A stretch of DNA of 64,000 bases from Ciona intestinalis. Lineage: Eukaryota; Chordata; Ascidiacea; Phlebobranchia; Cionidae. The stretch is from the NCBI RefSeq assembly GCF_000224145.3, contig NC_020173.2, forward strand, positions 2,698,496 through 2,762,495, written 5' to 3'. Under the pieces are notes generated by a model. The model was given only the letters and a program-made list of their open reading frames with translations. It searched no databases and had not been told where the DNA came from. Shown piece by piece: positions 1 to 13,305 of this stretch (the first letter of the stretch is position 1; the number at the start of each line of letters is the position of its first letter). Position numbers and translations under genes: made by a program.

Positions 1-321
1 GCAGGAAAGGCATATCTCTTGCATTTGTCCGACACATATTCACTGTTAGCTGCAAAATATTGAATGTTACTAATAAAGAAAATTGAAAACAATTAATGTA
101 GGTTTAAGAGAATAAACATGATGAGTGAAAACATAAGGTTATTTGTTATATTATTAATATCCAAACTGACAGTGTTTGAAATCCTATGCAAAAATACATT
201 AGAGATAATTAAAATAGGCGATACAGATAAAATGCTTTCTAATAGTCTGTTGTATATTTACCATTCACACTATTCAAACAGAACTTGAACTAAAAAGTAC
301 ATCAAGATGTTATAAACATAC

Positions 322-3300
322 TTATATGTTGCAGAGCTCCATTAATCTCTTGCTCCATTTTCTCTTGCGTCATAAACGGATCAACATAAATACTCTTTCC
401 ATTCATTAGAGATCTGCAAGCCTGCCCTGCGTATTGTTCACATTTGCCACTGGGGATTTTTCTGTAAAACAAATGTAACATGAATATAAAATGTAAATAT
501 TATGTCTAAAAAAATGATTAAGCAGCCCAATTAAAATGCAATGTTACTTTATTTTGGAAAAGTATTTTATATTGGGTAAAAACAAATTTGCCAAAATAAA
601 AACCAAAATAGTAAAACCTACATGCAATTGTAGTTTGGTAAAGTTACACAAACACAAATTAGAAGTAAAATGCTACATTATTATATGGTAGCTTGCAAAA
701 TATTTGTTAACACATAAAGAATTGACCTAAGTTTGTGCAGAGTGACAAGTATTGGTCCAATAAAACATATAATGTAAGTATCAAGGGTATCCTAAGTATA
801 GGCAATGTATATACAGCTAAATAAACTAAGTATAGCAAATATAATGGCAATATTTTACAAGTACAAATTTAATTTGTACGAATGTCCTTGATTTTACTCT
901 CGTATGGTTTAGACGCGAATTTAGAAATTGTAAAAGTTTTTCCATTTTATACACATTTTACAATTTAAAGTACGGTTAATCTAAATTTAAACACTTACGT
1001 TTTGTGTCCATCATCTGGCGGAAGTCCTAAAATAAAAAGATTGTTGTTAGAATTGTTGAGGTTATATTAAAAATTTAGGAAATTTTACGTAGTTGCTGGG
1101 TAATGTATTGCTGTCGGATCTCATTTATCATCACAGTGACAGTCTGATCTTACTATCAGGATTACAGCTGTCAATCATGGAAATAAACCAGACTCTTTGT
1201 ACAAGTACTATGTGGTGTACCTCTAAACTCAATGGTAAAAGATAAGAGAGAATAAGAACCTAAAAAAACTCTGCTACCAAATAATGAATACATAAGTTTA
1301 CTTTTACAATTTTTGGGTCATTTCAATGTGTTTTTTCCCAATTGTAATATGCATATAATTTTTTTAGGTATTAATATGTTTTTTAATTGTGTATTGCTTT
1401 TAAATTAATCAAAAATATATTTTACAATCAAGCTAGTAACACTATTTTACCATTAAGATAAAAAATGAGTTATCTTTCTCGGCCTATATTATTCTTAGCT
1501 AAGCTTAAAATGTCATTGAAGTCAAGTTGACTTCTTCATCTTGACAGGTTGTGACAGCTCGTCACATACTTAGGCACGCTTCACATACAGACCATATGTA
1601 AACTTGGCTAAGGGTATGAGAAAAACTATCACCACTTATGAAAGTTAAAAGACATCTTCTGTTTTATCAGACTTACGTGTTAAAAAAATATTACACAAAA
1701 GATATATGATTTATATTACGTAATGTTTTTCTGGCATGGTTGGAGGCTACAGATAAAATTTAAAATTGAGCAATTAAAACTGAGTTCTGGGGGTGAAGTA
1801 AAAATTCAACTACAGAAACTACATTCCAGTAAACTTAAAATATATCTATAGATATCAAAATGGGGTTCTGGTGGTTTTTAAAATTGCACCTGTGAGTTCT
1901 TTGTATATTTGAATACAACTTACTGAAAGATACAGTGAGCTTTGCACTTGTTGAAGCACTTCGTTCTCTGTTTGACGCCTCACACATGTAAGTGCCAGAA
2001 TCGGTAGACAGAAGGTTTCGAATTCGAAGGCGGGAACCAGTTGGTTTGTTGGACACTGAGATACGAGATCCTTCCAAAACAAAGTCAATGGGGTAGTTGT
2101 CCTTGTACCTAAGTAAAAGTAGTTTACTGATTAGATTTTTGGGTTTAGTTATATGACTAAGTAATAAAAATTAGTAGAAAAATTAAAAATTGGAATAGGT
2201 AAAGTTCTTATCTTACTTTTTTTAAGCAAGTTGAATATAGTATATGTATATATAAACATAGTATAAATGTGCAATGACTTTACAATTTAACAGATAGTTT
2301 AGTTTAACCCTTATAATTAAGTGTTGGAATTACATTGCAGCAATTTTTACATTGCTTTAACATTCTCCTAAACTTTTAAAAATTTAAACTATTTTTTGTT
2401 ATTGTAAGCGGTGTTCCGGAATTCAATTGAGAAGTAACTGACAATAATACTCAGGTTTGGTAAGGAGAAATAGCCTTCCTCATTTTCATTGTATTTTTAT
2501 AAAAGATTATTTGTTTTAATTGCAAACTAAGTTACATACGTAAGTGTGGTTGCGGCTTAGGTTACTTTGTGGTGGCTATGACTTTGTATTGACCACAACA
2601 AAGAATATTACCATGTAATTATCTCAAACGTGACTTAGTGAATGGTAGGAAGGAAAAGACTGTTTCCGTGTAATTAGGCTGTAATTACAGAAAAGGTATG
2701 GGTGTCTGTTCACTCTGCTATTAGTTGGTAGGGAATGTAGAGTTTACGCAACATAGAAATTAAAGACAGGATTTTAATGGTTTCAGATTTATAGGCTTGG
2801 TGGTAATTATTTTACTTAAAAGCTACTTAAGTAGACTCAGGTGTTTTTCTTTGGCTTGTGTTGGCAAGAATGTCATGCTTAAGGCAATGTAATACCAAAC
2901 ATATAAACGTTGAGTAAAATGAGTTATTAATAGAAGCAAACAAAAAGAACTTAATACTTTTGATCTTATAATTGTTACTCTATCCATTGGAAGCACAACA
3001 GCAACTCTTCTAACCCTGAGCCTAAATTGTGTAGCCTACCTACTTAACCATGTCTCATTGACTAATTCAGTTTACATATACAGCTACAAAAGTAAAATAG
3101 AACACCACTATAAACCAGAATTAATTACTAACCATGTGTACTTGATATTATCATTAGGCCATGCGTCCACTCGACAACGGAACTTTGCTTCACCGTCAGA
3201 CACCAACTTCAAGTCATTCATCTTCCCAATAATACGGAGGAAAGGGTCTCGTTCTTCTGCAAACATAAGATCGAATGATTAGATCTTTAATAAAGGGCTT

Positions 3301-6300
3301 GTGTCAACGACACAAAGTTTTGAAACAGTATCAAGGGTACAATAACTTTAGGGACGGTATTTTCAACGTAGCTGTTTGAGCACTGCATGATATGAACGTT
3401 TGTTAAACATGCATAATCGCATTGCGCCTTTTTGTGTAATGACTACACTAGTTAAACGAAATGGTTTATATGTAAACTTTGTAATTGTACGTCACATATT
3501 TCATTATTTCTTAACAAACCTTGATGGATTGTTGTCAGATAATAGCGGTAGTTTACGAATAATATAATATCGTTATTTCAAATGTTTTGATTGCACGTGG
3601 GAGTGAATTTACAATACGGTTTAACGAGTCGAGTGTTATCGTTGTACCACAAAATGTGGGTGTCCTTGTCGCTAAAATATTTACGAGAGCTGAACGTTAG
3701 GGGACTCACAATGGATACGAGACACTGTTTTGATACGGAACCCTACTCCAAGGCGGCGGAAATGTTGGTCAAGCATTCTTAACGTAAAACTCCCACACCA
3801 AGACGTTACGCAGGTAACTATGACTAAGAATTGCTAATATAATAGAATAAGACAGCGCGCTCTTTTGGTCTATTCAAGTACCAGCAAAGCTGCTCTCATA
3901 ATATTCTAAACCTCCTTTGTTATTGGCTATTGAAGCTATGAGCGTATATGCCCCCAAAAGGTTCTTATGTTTGTATAGGGTCAAACGTTTTATCAATACG
4001 ACAGCAGCACAAAGAGAATATAACTGCTATTCTCTTATCAGAAACATTTACACCATTATCGATTTCGGTCTATGCGACCCGATATGTGCCATTTGGTTGG
4101 TGTTACAGGGGTCTAACAAACCATCTGCGGGTTCAATTAAAGCGAAAACCCGAACTCTATGTCCATCAACGATAACTTTGTTTAAACAACTGGCCAGGGT
4201 GAATATTAATCGTATAGCCGTCTGCTGTCACGTGATGCACTCAAAATCACTCACCCGTGTCGCCGCCATCTTGGTTTCCTGTTTCGTCATTACTGAAAAG
4301 CAACAAAGTTTATTAAACTTTTTTTTTTAAATTTGCCAAGTGTTAAAACGTCACTATAACTATTTTTGCCATAAACAATTTAGGTCGTTACCAAACAAAT
4401 GATAAACAATTGGCGTCGTTACCAAACAATGAACCACGATACACAATTAAGGTAAATTTCGTTAATTGATTAATTAACGACACCGATGGGCGATGAGATA
4501 CCATCAGAAAACGTAATTGTGGCGTCATCGAGGCACGTAAAGCGTTCTAATTATTACGTCATATAAGTAAACATCTTATGGGTTCCCCGCGGGATACGAA
4601 AAATAATTGTTTTTATTATAATGGCATTTGTTAATTGTTTCCTACCTCGTGTCTGTTGGAGTGACGTCAGATGATGACGTAGGGCCCGTAGCAAAAATAA
4701 GAATGCCTGAAAAAATGAAATTACATGAAATTTTTTTGAAAGATCTGCTGTGAAAACATATACGTAAAGTACATAAGGAATCAGGGTGTGTTTTTCCATT
4801 ACTACGGAAACGTTACCATTAATGCGTATAAAACTACAACCGAAACATGGTCTTATTGTTTGCCCGGGACATTATGCTAATAAATGACGCAAGCCGCGCT
4901 TGGGTTTCTTTGATTAATATGCTTTCTAAAGCTGGTACCTACTGCGGTACGGCTAGATTTTCCTGAGCAAAGATACTCACTTAAATACACAACATTAATC
5001 GGGGACATCTGACGTGTGGGAACGAAGTCGTATTCATAGATTCAGACCGAGGTCGTAAATTTGTTCACACTTTTAAATAAATCTTGTCTCAAACGCGACC
5101 TTACACCAAGTGTGAAGGTTACTGACTTTTGTTAAGCTTTGTTCTAAGTTAATAAAATAGCAAAACGGTTTGCCATTAATTGCTGTATTTTAGTTAATAT
5201 TAACCAAAAATTAACCAGAGACGAATAAAACTCATGCAGTATTTATGTGTGTAAAAATATGTAAAACTTTGGGAACTACAGCGTTTGTGCACGGACCTGT
5301 ACTATGTATTTACATTATAATCCGATATTTTCATTCATACTCGCGCATTTTCTTTTCAGTGTGTGCGCAGTTTTAGCTACGATGAATGAAGTTAAGCCAG
5401 GCAAAAACGGATGGCAATTTAAGGATTTGCAAAACCACGAACCGTGTAAAGTTCACCAGAGAGGCAACGATATGCCGCGTATAAATCATTAAATATTTAG
5501 TAACTATTCCCCAACAACTTGTATTAACTGTACCAGCAGTGTGAGAGACGCAATAGCGTGACATGATGGGAATTCCTGGGTATTATTGGACCAGCAAAAG
5601 TAGTAAATGTTAGCGGTAAGTTCCAATCTTAAGCGAGGACGGTTTGCTTGCCAGTCAACACCTTATACTCAACCATTTCGCTTCCTTTCAACTTTGTGAA
5701 TCTTTTAAGCATACCACTACATTACTAAAGGGTTGACACAACGGGCTAAAGCCAAAGGCGCCAATTATTTGCGCTACAAAAATCCATATGTACTTTACGG
5801 TGACATCTAACTCATATTTCAGTAAATAGCCCAAGTTTAAATTATAGTTTACCGAAAAACTTAATCGGGCCATCATCGCTCCGTATTTCAAAGCATTTCA
5901 TGTAATGTATTATTCACGGAAATAAAACAAAGCATTTTATGTAATGTATTATTCTGAAAAAGAAGCCTTGTTTCTAATGTTAATCTAATCGATTCAATGC
6001 GTCTTTTCATTGCATTCATTCAAGTCACTTATGGTCGTTGTTGTCGGCGTGAGATCAACAGAGGAAATATCGGTCAAGCTTGGATTAAATCGACGCCATT
6101 AGAAATGAGGGCGCGCTTAGGAGTGTCCCTATGTCTGCTGAACACACATAATGCATCCTCTACTGGGACGCAGTGAAAATGGTCTAATCTGGTATTAGTT
6201 CGCTACGAGCGGTTGCATTTATTGTATTAGTCGGGGATTGGACCCGAGAACGAAGCTAAGGGAAGTCAGTATGCCTGTGCAAACTACATACAAACACGCG

Positions 6301-9300
6301 CGATGTGTTGTTGTCATGGTCCAGATAAAGTCAAGCCCCTAGGCATTGGTCAGTGACTATTATTGGTATAAACTCGCCAAAAATGTGCGATCGTCAAAAT
6401 ATTTATCAAATGCACAGATTAAACGTGAAATGGTTCCTAAAAAACTGGTCTCAAAATATTGAATTGCCACCTTTTCAGTAAATCGGCCAAATTAGAATGT
6501 AACCCGACACTGTAATTGAAGTGAACGGATATTGGGTGCTCACTTTTCAATCCCTTCAATGGTAATAACAGTAACTTCAATAGTAATATATAGATAATAC
6601 AACCAGACTTTAACCGATCATAATCTTCAGTATAATGCGCGGAAATATACATTACCTGGCGTATTATTATCATTTAAACTTGAACGAATTAAAAACCGTA
6701 ACGAACATAGGGTGCTTTAGGCGTTACGGAGTCATATATACTCAAAACTTGATATCGTTTTTTGTTTCCAAAATAAACCAACTCTGAGGCTGCAAACTCG
6801 ATGTGGCGAATTTATAAGACGCCTGTGGGCCTTGACGCTGCTAACCAAGGGTTCAAGTCCTGCGGTTGTATAAGCTATTGGGTGGCAAATACGAATCGGA
6901 TTACTCGATTTCGTGCACTGTCCTTTGGTTAGAATCACAGTGCTGCAAATTGTGCAAATCCTGCAGCACTACCCGATTTACGAGCGCCATATACTAGCTG
7001 TACATATCGTATAGTGGGCGAAGCATGTACCAAATAGGGAACAGACAGTATTCCATGACTGTTATCCAGTAATTATTTTGGCCAAAGCAAACCTGGTATT
7101 TTCTGTGGCAAATAATACATGCCTCTAAATAACATACACAGTCAATAAAATGCTGCATAGGCGCCTGACTTCTTCGGCGCATTGACAACTTTCATGCAGA
7201 AAATCAGTAACAGACACACAGTTTTTGACAGATTTTAAACAATTATTTAACCGAAGAGCGAGTTTCGAAGGAGATACGCTTCTCTGCAACGCTAATTAGC
7301 GCAGTTCGCGCTTGGAGAAGATTTAATTATCTAACACAGACACGTTTATGACGCATGAATCGGATTAGAACAATGGATATTGTGGACAAAACAAACATAG
7401 ATTATGTGTCACAGTGGTGAACTTTTGTTAATGAGACGAAATTTAATTTCCTTGGAAAAGTTTACTGATTATTTGCAAGGAATAGAAAGGCTTTTCTGCT
7501 AAAGTAAGCTTAACAACTGCTGCATCAGTGATTCGTTTCACCCGAAACGTTTATCAATTCCCAAGAGTTTGTCGAACACAATAAACTACAACATAATGAT
7601 AAATGTGGGGTAAAAGTAGCCATTTGTCAAACCCGGTTTAAAAACCTATGTTTTGTAAACTGTGTAAACGTGCTTCTAAGATTTGAGTGACACAAATTGG
7701 CTGCCCTGGAAAGCATGGACTTGGTAAAAGCGACCACTTCCCAGTCTTATCTCGGCGTTTCACTGCGAATCGCGTTCTCGTGCAACGTAACACTACAAGC
7801 CATCGGTCTCTGTTTGTTACGTGATAATGGCGGGAAACAAATAAACACTTGCATTGTGTCGTCACAACCGCGCTTCTCTTGACCTCTAAGATCAACAAGG
7901 AAACTTCCGGTCAAATTTAGACGCTAAACGCGCGAAACCCAAAATCATCTGACCGTGTAATTGTAAATACACTATGACGTATGCATTGGTTTCCATGGAT
8001 TATGTGTGAAGCGCTAAGCATTGTCTTCGCTTATGGCGAAACAATGCATATTGTGTGCGCAACAAACATGAAGCATATGCGTGGCAAACTGTTTTAACCC
8101 GAAAATTTGGCGAAAATTACCGGAATTCGTAAACACGATTAAGATGGGAGTGTGGGTAATGGTGCAGACCTAACACATAACATTGTAATGCTCGGTGCTT
8201 TATACTTATACGGGTGTGGGGTGTTTGTGTGTGCGGTGAATTTACCCCACCACCCCCTACTTAACCCTCTATTAGCTTTAAGAGGGATCTTTCGGACATC
8301 TGAAGCCCCAGCAACCCCATGGCATGCTTTGATCACAGTCAAGCCTAAGTAACTTGAAACGTGCTAGCAGTGGGCGTTTGAAGCCGGCTGGTCAGAGAAT
8401 TAGTGACCATCCTGCTGCCCAGTTTAACGCTATCAGCAACGGAAACGTATTAGTGGCCACTGTATCTGGTATCAAGTAATCAAACCTTTGACAAAAGATC
8501 GAACCTTGCCACGTACAAGTTTACGGCTTAATGAGGGGGTTTCCCTTTGTTGAAAGGCCGTGTTGTGAAATTATTACGTAATAAATATGTTTTGTTTTAA
8601 TTGGTGCGTAATAATAAACATCCGAACGGAAGAAAGTTCTAAATTAAATTTATTGTAAGGTGTTTGGCTGTTTGGCGCCGCGAATCGGTCTTACCACTTA
8701 TGACGACGCAATACGCGCTATTGTGATGTAAACAAGTGCGTCTCCATCTCGACTAGCACCTGCAACGTGATTGTTACGTCATAAGAGACGGTGCTGGGAT
8801 AAACAATGAGCAGATTCTAGATTAGAGGTCGCTGGATTAGGGTCGAACACGCGGTGCGACTTCTGTTTAAATCGGATCACAGAAAGAGGCTTCGTGGCGC
8901 GGATATGGGAATATTACACACAATGCGTATTGTGTGGTTTACAATGATTCCTATTACAAACATAAAGAGTTCGTTTTACGCCCAATTTCCAAACCAACTG
9001 CGCCCAATACTACTGGTACTTTTTGATCAATGCGTGACGATAGACACCATAAATTCCAGTCCTCAAGTGCTAGTACAAGCTAAACAGGCAACTTGAAACG
9101 CCATATACTTAATGCATTAACATGAGACGCGTTTATCAAAACGTAATTACACTAACTTTCAATCCAAACCACAAATCTTATTTTCTAGGGTGCGGCCCCG
9201 GGATTTTAATATTGATTTGTTATTTTCGTAAAATCTCTACAGGATCGAATACATTTCAATCAAAACAACAGTCTAAGCCAATTTGGCGGCTAATTGCATC

Positions 9301-9437
9301 AAAACACGACATGTCCTAAAACAAAATCCCTTTACGTTTTACTTTATCCACTTTATAACCACATCCCATCGTATAATAGGCTTACCTGCATGGGAAAGTA
9401 TAGCAAGAAGACTCCATAACAGATGGTGTCTTTTCAT
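322..9437 (-). CDS. ROR: ROR-family receptor tyrosine kinase, paralog A, 5' part (cut by window start)
   Basis: Five exons read 5' to 3' on the minus strand: 9437-9386, 3256-3133, 2108-1924, 1026-999, 461-322. Each has GT-AG borders and the joined frame is open (529 nt, about 176 residues). Exon 1 begins at ATG 9437 and encodes a hydrophobic signal peptide (MKRHHLLWSLLAILSHA). Exons 2-3 form one Ig domain with the Cys of FRCRV, the Trp of YTWYKD, and DSGTYMCEAS preceded by GSRLRIRNL, a string typical of ROR Ig domains. Exon 4 is a short Pro/Asp linker. Exon 5 opens the Frizzled-like cysteine-rich domain (GKCEQYAGQACRSL). The last donor, after base 322, leads to exons left of the window, so kringle, membrane and kinase parts are unseen. 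ROR receptors bind Wnt5-type ligands at the cell surface. Intron 1 is about 6.1 kb. Exon phases match paralog B exactly, so this is a tandem duplicate. MuSK is the alternative family, but a single Ig domain before the CRD favours ROR. Confidence 0.92.
5889..5954. repeat. Short direct duplication, 27-bp unit, two copies
   Basis: Bases 5889-5915 and 5928-5954 match at 26 of 27 positions (unit begins CAAAGCATTT and ends TGTATTATTC), with a 12-base spacer. It lies within intron 1 of ROR A. It looks like a local replication-slippage duplication. Confidence 0.85.
6815..6865 (+). repeat. tRNA-derived SINE-like fragment
   Basis: A B-box-like promoter element, GGTTCAAGTCC, sits at 6850-6860, after a segment that resembles the anticodon arm and variable region of a tRNA. 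The flanks do not fold into a convincing cloverleaf and no clear A box is seen. I call it a degraded tRNA-derived SINE and not a tRNA gene. Confidence 0.4.
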
Positions 9438-10302
9438 TTCCGTCAATATCCGCAACACTTTGATTTTTGATACTTTCTGTCTTGTCCGAACACTTGTACT
9501 TTAAAATACTTCCTTAAAATATTCTGCAAGATAGGATACATACGTGTAATACTGGAAACCAGACGTACACTTAAATCTCACGCAATTATCTTGCTTCTCC
9601 TGGCAAAGGAGCTAATTTCGAAATCATTAAAGTAGTAATTATAAGCAGAAAGTCATAACAAGCAACCGCGCTCACGTTTCACTTATTCGACTGTATAGTG
9701 ATAGAAAAGCGCAAACGCTTTTACGGAGTGGGGCACGAAATGTAGGAAAAAGGCAATATCTCTCGCCCGTGTCCGCGCTAATTAGAGCCGCAGTCGGATC
9801 TCATTACGTTATCGCTATTGGCGATTAGACGCGCTGCAAAGTCAACACACATTGGTTCGGATCTATTGTACCAGGGTGACCATACACAATACAGGCCTCT
9901 GCCAAGACTTAGTTCAACGATAAGGCGACGTCCAATTTGCTTTTAGCGAATTTGGCTCAAGTTTATAATCACCGTTCCTTGCTCTAACCGATTATAGCAG
10001 GAAATTTTTATAATTTTATAAAACCAGTTGTACTAACATAGGAAATTAGGTGCCTATCTTGCTAGTCTAATCAAAGATATTCTAATGTATTTTTCTACCT
10101 GTGTGTTCTAATTGGGAATTATACCAAATACACACACGATAAGACTTAGCTATTATACATAGGTGAGGGACTGTGGTGCGATTAGCCAGGGTACCTGAAA
10201 AAACAACAATTTGGCCAACTTCCTGCAAAAGACCAATATACAAAAGCAGGGGTATTGAGCCAAATGAGGCACAAACCCAGGTCTTTGACAAAAACCTCCG
10301 AC

Positions 10303-10334
10303 AAATATATTATATATATATATATATATAATAA
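10303..10334. repeat. TA dinucleotide microsatellite
   Basis: A run of alternating T and A lies at the left edge of the MITE-like copy at 10333-10520. TA-rich sites are common insertion targets for such elements. Confidence 0.85.
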
Positions 10335-10520
10335 GGTGGAGGAAGATGGGACACCTTTTCATTCTATTTTTCGTTTCGTTTTGTACTAAACAAAAAACAT
10401 TCAAAGAATGATAAAACCGTATCCCCACGACTCCCATAGACCGTTGTTAATTGTTAAAGGCACGGTCAGAATTTTGATACTATGTGCTAAAGGTGTCCCA
10501 CCTTACCCTAAACTACTATA
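10333..10520 (-). mobile_element. MITE-like element, copy 1
   Basis: The left end reads GGAAGATGGGACACC and the right end GGTGTCCCACCTTACCC, forming terminal inverted repeats around about 190 bp of AT-rich sequence. Internal landmarks shared with the other copies include TTAATTGTTAAA, a TTCAAAGAATG stretch and an ACTAAACAAA stretch. It lies in the opposite orientation to copies 2, 3, 4 and 6. No transposase ORF is present, as expected for a non-autonomous element. Confidence 0.75.
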
Positions 10521-12799
10521 CAAAAAAAATAGAGCTAAAATGCATTTTTTTGTCACGAAAGGGGGTTATTATGTCAAAAGCGCTTAAGATGTGCTTCAAG
10601 CATTCTCTACTCAATGCAGGTGTGGCGGTGTTGGAGGCAAACGTGCCTGGCAGGCTGTACTGCTAACTCAAAACCCGGCACTGCGTTATGCGTGATTAGC
10701 CTTGCGTGATGCGGCATCAAAGCGAAAGTTTTCGCTGCGGAAACGTAAACTTAAGTTAGCGTGACGTCATAGTAGAGTTAGTGACGTAAAAGCTGCCAAA
10801 ATGCAGCTGGAAATAAATAGCATCGACTATTTCGATGCTATTAATACGTACTTGTAATTGTTTCCATTTGTCTTGTCTATTTATCTTTATACGTACCTAA
10901 CAGTTGGTGACAAGTAAAAAAAATCGTGAATGGTAGTTGTTTCATGAACATTTCAATTTAATCAGTATATAATTCAGGTTTAACCTGTCGTACATGCAAA
11001 ATACATAAGCGTGCCATCTCGAGAGAGACAATATAATACCTTTAATGCCAAATTTTACGACCTGTTAAAAAAATTCAATCCCGCCCACAACAATACAATA
11101 AACATATTTACGACGCTATAAACTATGTCTTACAACCGAAGCGTGAATTATAGAAGATCAAAACGTTACGAACGCTAAAGCATATCAGTTTACGCGAAGT
11201 ATTTTCCCAAATACACGTCGTTTAGCATAATTCCCCCCGTCCCCCTTTTTTGTCGCAAACCAGGGCAAAAGTTTCAAAATTTCGTAAAATATTCGCGGCG
11301 TCTCCTGCTTAAAATATTTCACGTGTCCTGTTTACGAGTTTAGTGACATTGGTTGCGTGCCTGGGTTCTTTGGGTGAGGGTACGGGTGGTCTGTACCCAC
11401 AAGACCTTACGATGAACTTGCGGTTATGGAGAATAGGTTGTTCTGTCATTTGACACGTCACTACTTGTCATTGGTATCGAGGTTGCACGGTTAAAATATT
11501 TTCGATTTAACTAAAATTTTTACAGCTGTGCCAAACTTTTTTCCAGTGTTGCCCCAGTGAAATTTTTCACTCGGAAACACTTGTGTGTTACCTTGTAAAA
11601 GGTCATGAGCCCGATGTCAAGTTCAAGCATTGCCTTTCCTGCCCGTTGAAACAATATAAGCCAAAAATACCCAGTCTAAAAAAATCTGTCGTTCGCATCA
11701 GAAATCGTTGTTGTGATTGTTTTCACGAACTTATTCCGCACTGTCTATTTAGATCACGACTTATGTTACTCATATCAGCTTTGCTAAACAGAAGCGAAAC
11801 CCCTACGCGAAACATTCTTGTGTATTCGGTGAGATTTCCCAAACAGCCGAAACTAAACCCGTCAATTCCACGCGGGCCATAGAAACATTATACAGGAAAG
11901 AACAACTTAAAGACTCCCACTATGGCGCCGTTGTAAATACAAACTAGTCACCTAATATTGGTTGTCTGTTTACTTTGGTACAAGTTACACGTGTATATCC
12001 TGTTACACATGTTATACGACGAATTCACACCTTATGCGCACTGCCGAATGTCTTCTTTCAGACAAGGCTGTCCTCTTATATATACACTGTACCACATTAT
12101 GTGTTTATAACGTAAACGTCCCCATATACACATGACCTATACTCGAAGTGCTAATGCTCATTCTCAATACATGTATACAACAAAACTTAGGCCACCTAAT
12201 TAATTATAGCACAAAACATATCACAGTTATTAACAGCAAGCCTCTTTGCTACTAACAGTCTCTCTGACTTGCTAAACGCAGCGGATTGAAACTGCTCTAA
12301 ACTTCAATTTAAGTTCAACCAATACCCTCAAATACATAAACCAAAATTATACCTTTATACACATAACGTTATACACCCTGTATTTCTCTGTCAGACTTGG
12401 TAACGGCAAGCATACAAACTTTAACGCAAGTTTGAGTCGGTAATAATTAATTCCCGTCTTTCAACTAATCTTTATTCTCACACCTATCCACGCTTGGCAC
12501 CTCACTCGTGTGTTTTCCACTTAATGACGTCACCAGGCACACGACGACAGGTTCAGTTAATGAGGCAATAAAATTTTGGCCGGGAATTTCAATGCAATGC
12601 TGATGGCTGGAAGCGTGCGGCACCAACTTGGGCGGTCTTTGCCACTTTATACAACGTTAGAGTATATCACTTTGGGAAGAGGAGGAAATATGCAGTGTAT
12701 GCAATTTGAACAATTATAAACCTCATACAGTTAGGTGGTTTTCAATTATAGTTGTTACTCCGCGTGTTTTGCAATTATAACGCAAATGTAAAGACGCGT

Positions 12800-12860
12800 A
12801 ATTATAAGAGTTATAAACACTAAGGTTCGAATCCAGTACCAGCGGGTAATTGTCAAGTAC
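12800..12860 (+). repeat. tRNA-type B-box locus (SINE-like remnant)
   Basis: GGTTCGAATCC at 12824-12834 matches the internal B-box of RNA polymerase III genes. No A box or acceptor-stem pairing is seen, so a tRNA-derived repeat remnant is the best reading. Confidence 0.35.
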
Positions 12861-13305
12861 ATACATCCCATATGACCCTGATGTATTATAAAATAACATT
12901 GCAGGCTTTAAAGTCTAAAAACATCATCGACTCAAAATTTGTTGGGCTACTTTATATACGAACAAGACATGCTACACGAATACAACAAAACATCATCGAC
13001 GCTTAGATAGAGAAGGCAGACACCTTAATACACTACAGCAGCCCCTTTGTACATAACGCACCAAACGAGGATAAGGTGATAAATAAGAAGGTGAAGAAAA
13101 TATGAGAAAGAGATAGGATTTGTATGGCGGGGGCGGGCAGTAGGTTTGTACCTCGAGATACGACGATGGATATAATAATGAAATAGCGTTTCTTATCATT
13201 AGAAACAATTGGCGTTGTTATCCATTGTTCTTTGCGAGTTCTCGAATCTTCGCTATATATGAACTTCTGACGAATATACAACCGCTAGGTGTCAGTGAAA
13301 AGCGA

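Larger units (their letters stand above)
3257..9385 (-). other. Intron 1 of ROR paralog A
   Basis: This 6.1 kb intron separates the signal-peptide exon from the Ig exons. ORFs of 60-137 codons occur here, for example 3917-4330, but none shows domain sequence, flanking splice sites or codon bias that I would call coding. It holds a 27-bp direct duplication (5889-5954) and a tRNA-type B box at 6850-6860. Long first introns in receptor genes often carry enhancers. I see no enhancer that can be named from sequence alone. Confidence 0.7.
9438..13305. other. Intergenic region between the two ROR paralogs
   Basis: This 3.9 kb region holds the presumed promoter of ROR A and the 3' flank of ROR B. 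It contains one inverted copy of the MITE-like element (10333-10520), a TA microsatellite just before it, and a B-box-like site near 12824-12834. Weak ORFs (for example 11583-11882) lack splice or domain support. I found no clear AATAAA for ROR B. Confidence 0.7.

Noticed and set aside
3917..4330. 137-codon plus-strand ORF in ROR A intron 1
   Set aside because: No domain, no splice context, mixed hydrophobic composition and a poly-Phe end from a T run; looks like chance.
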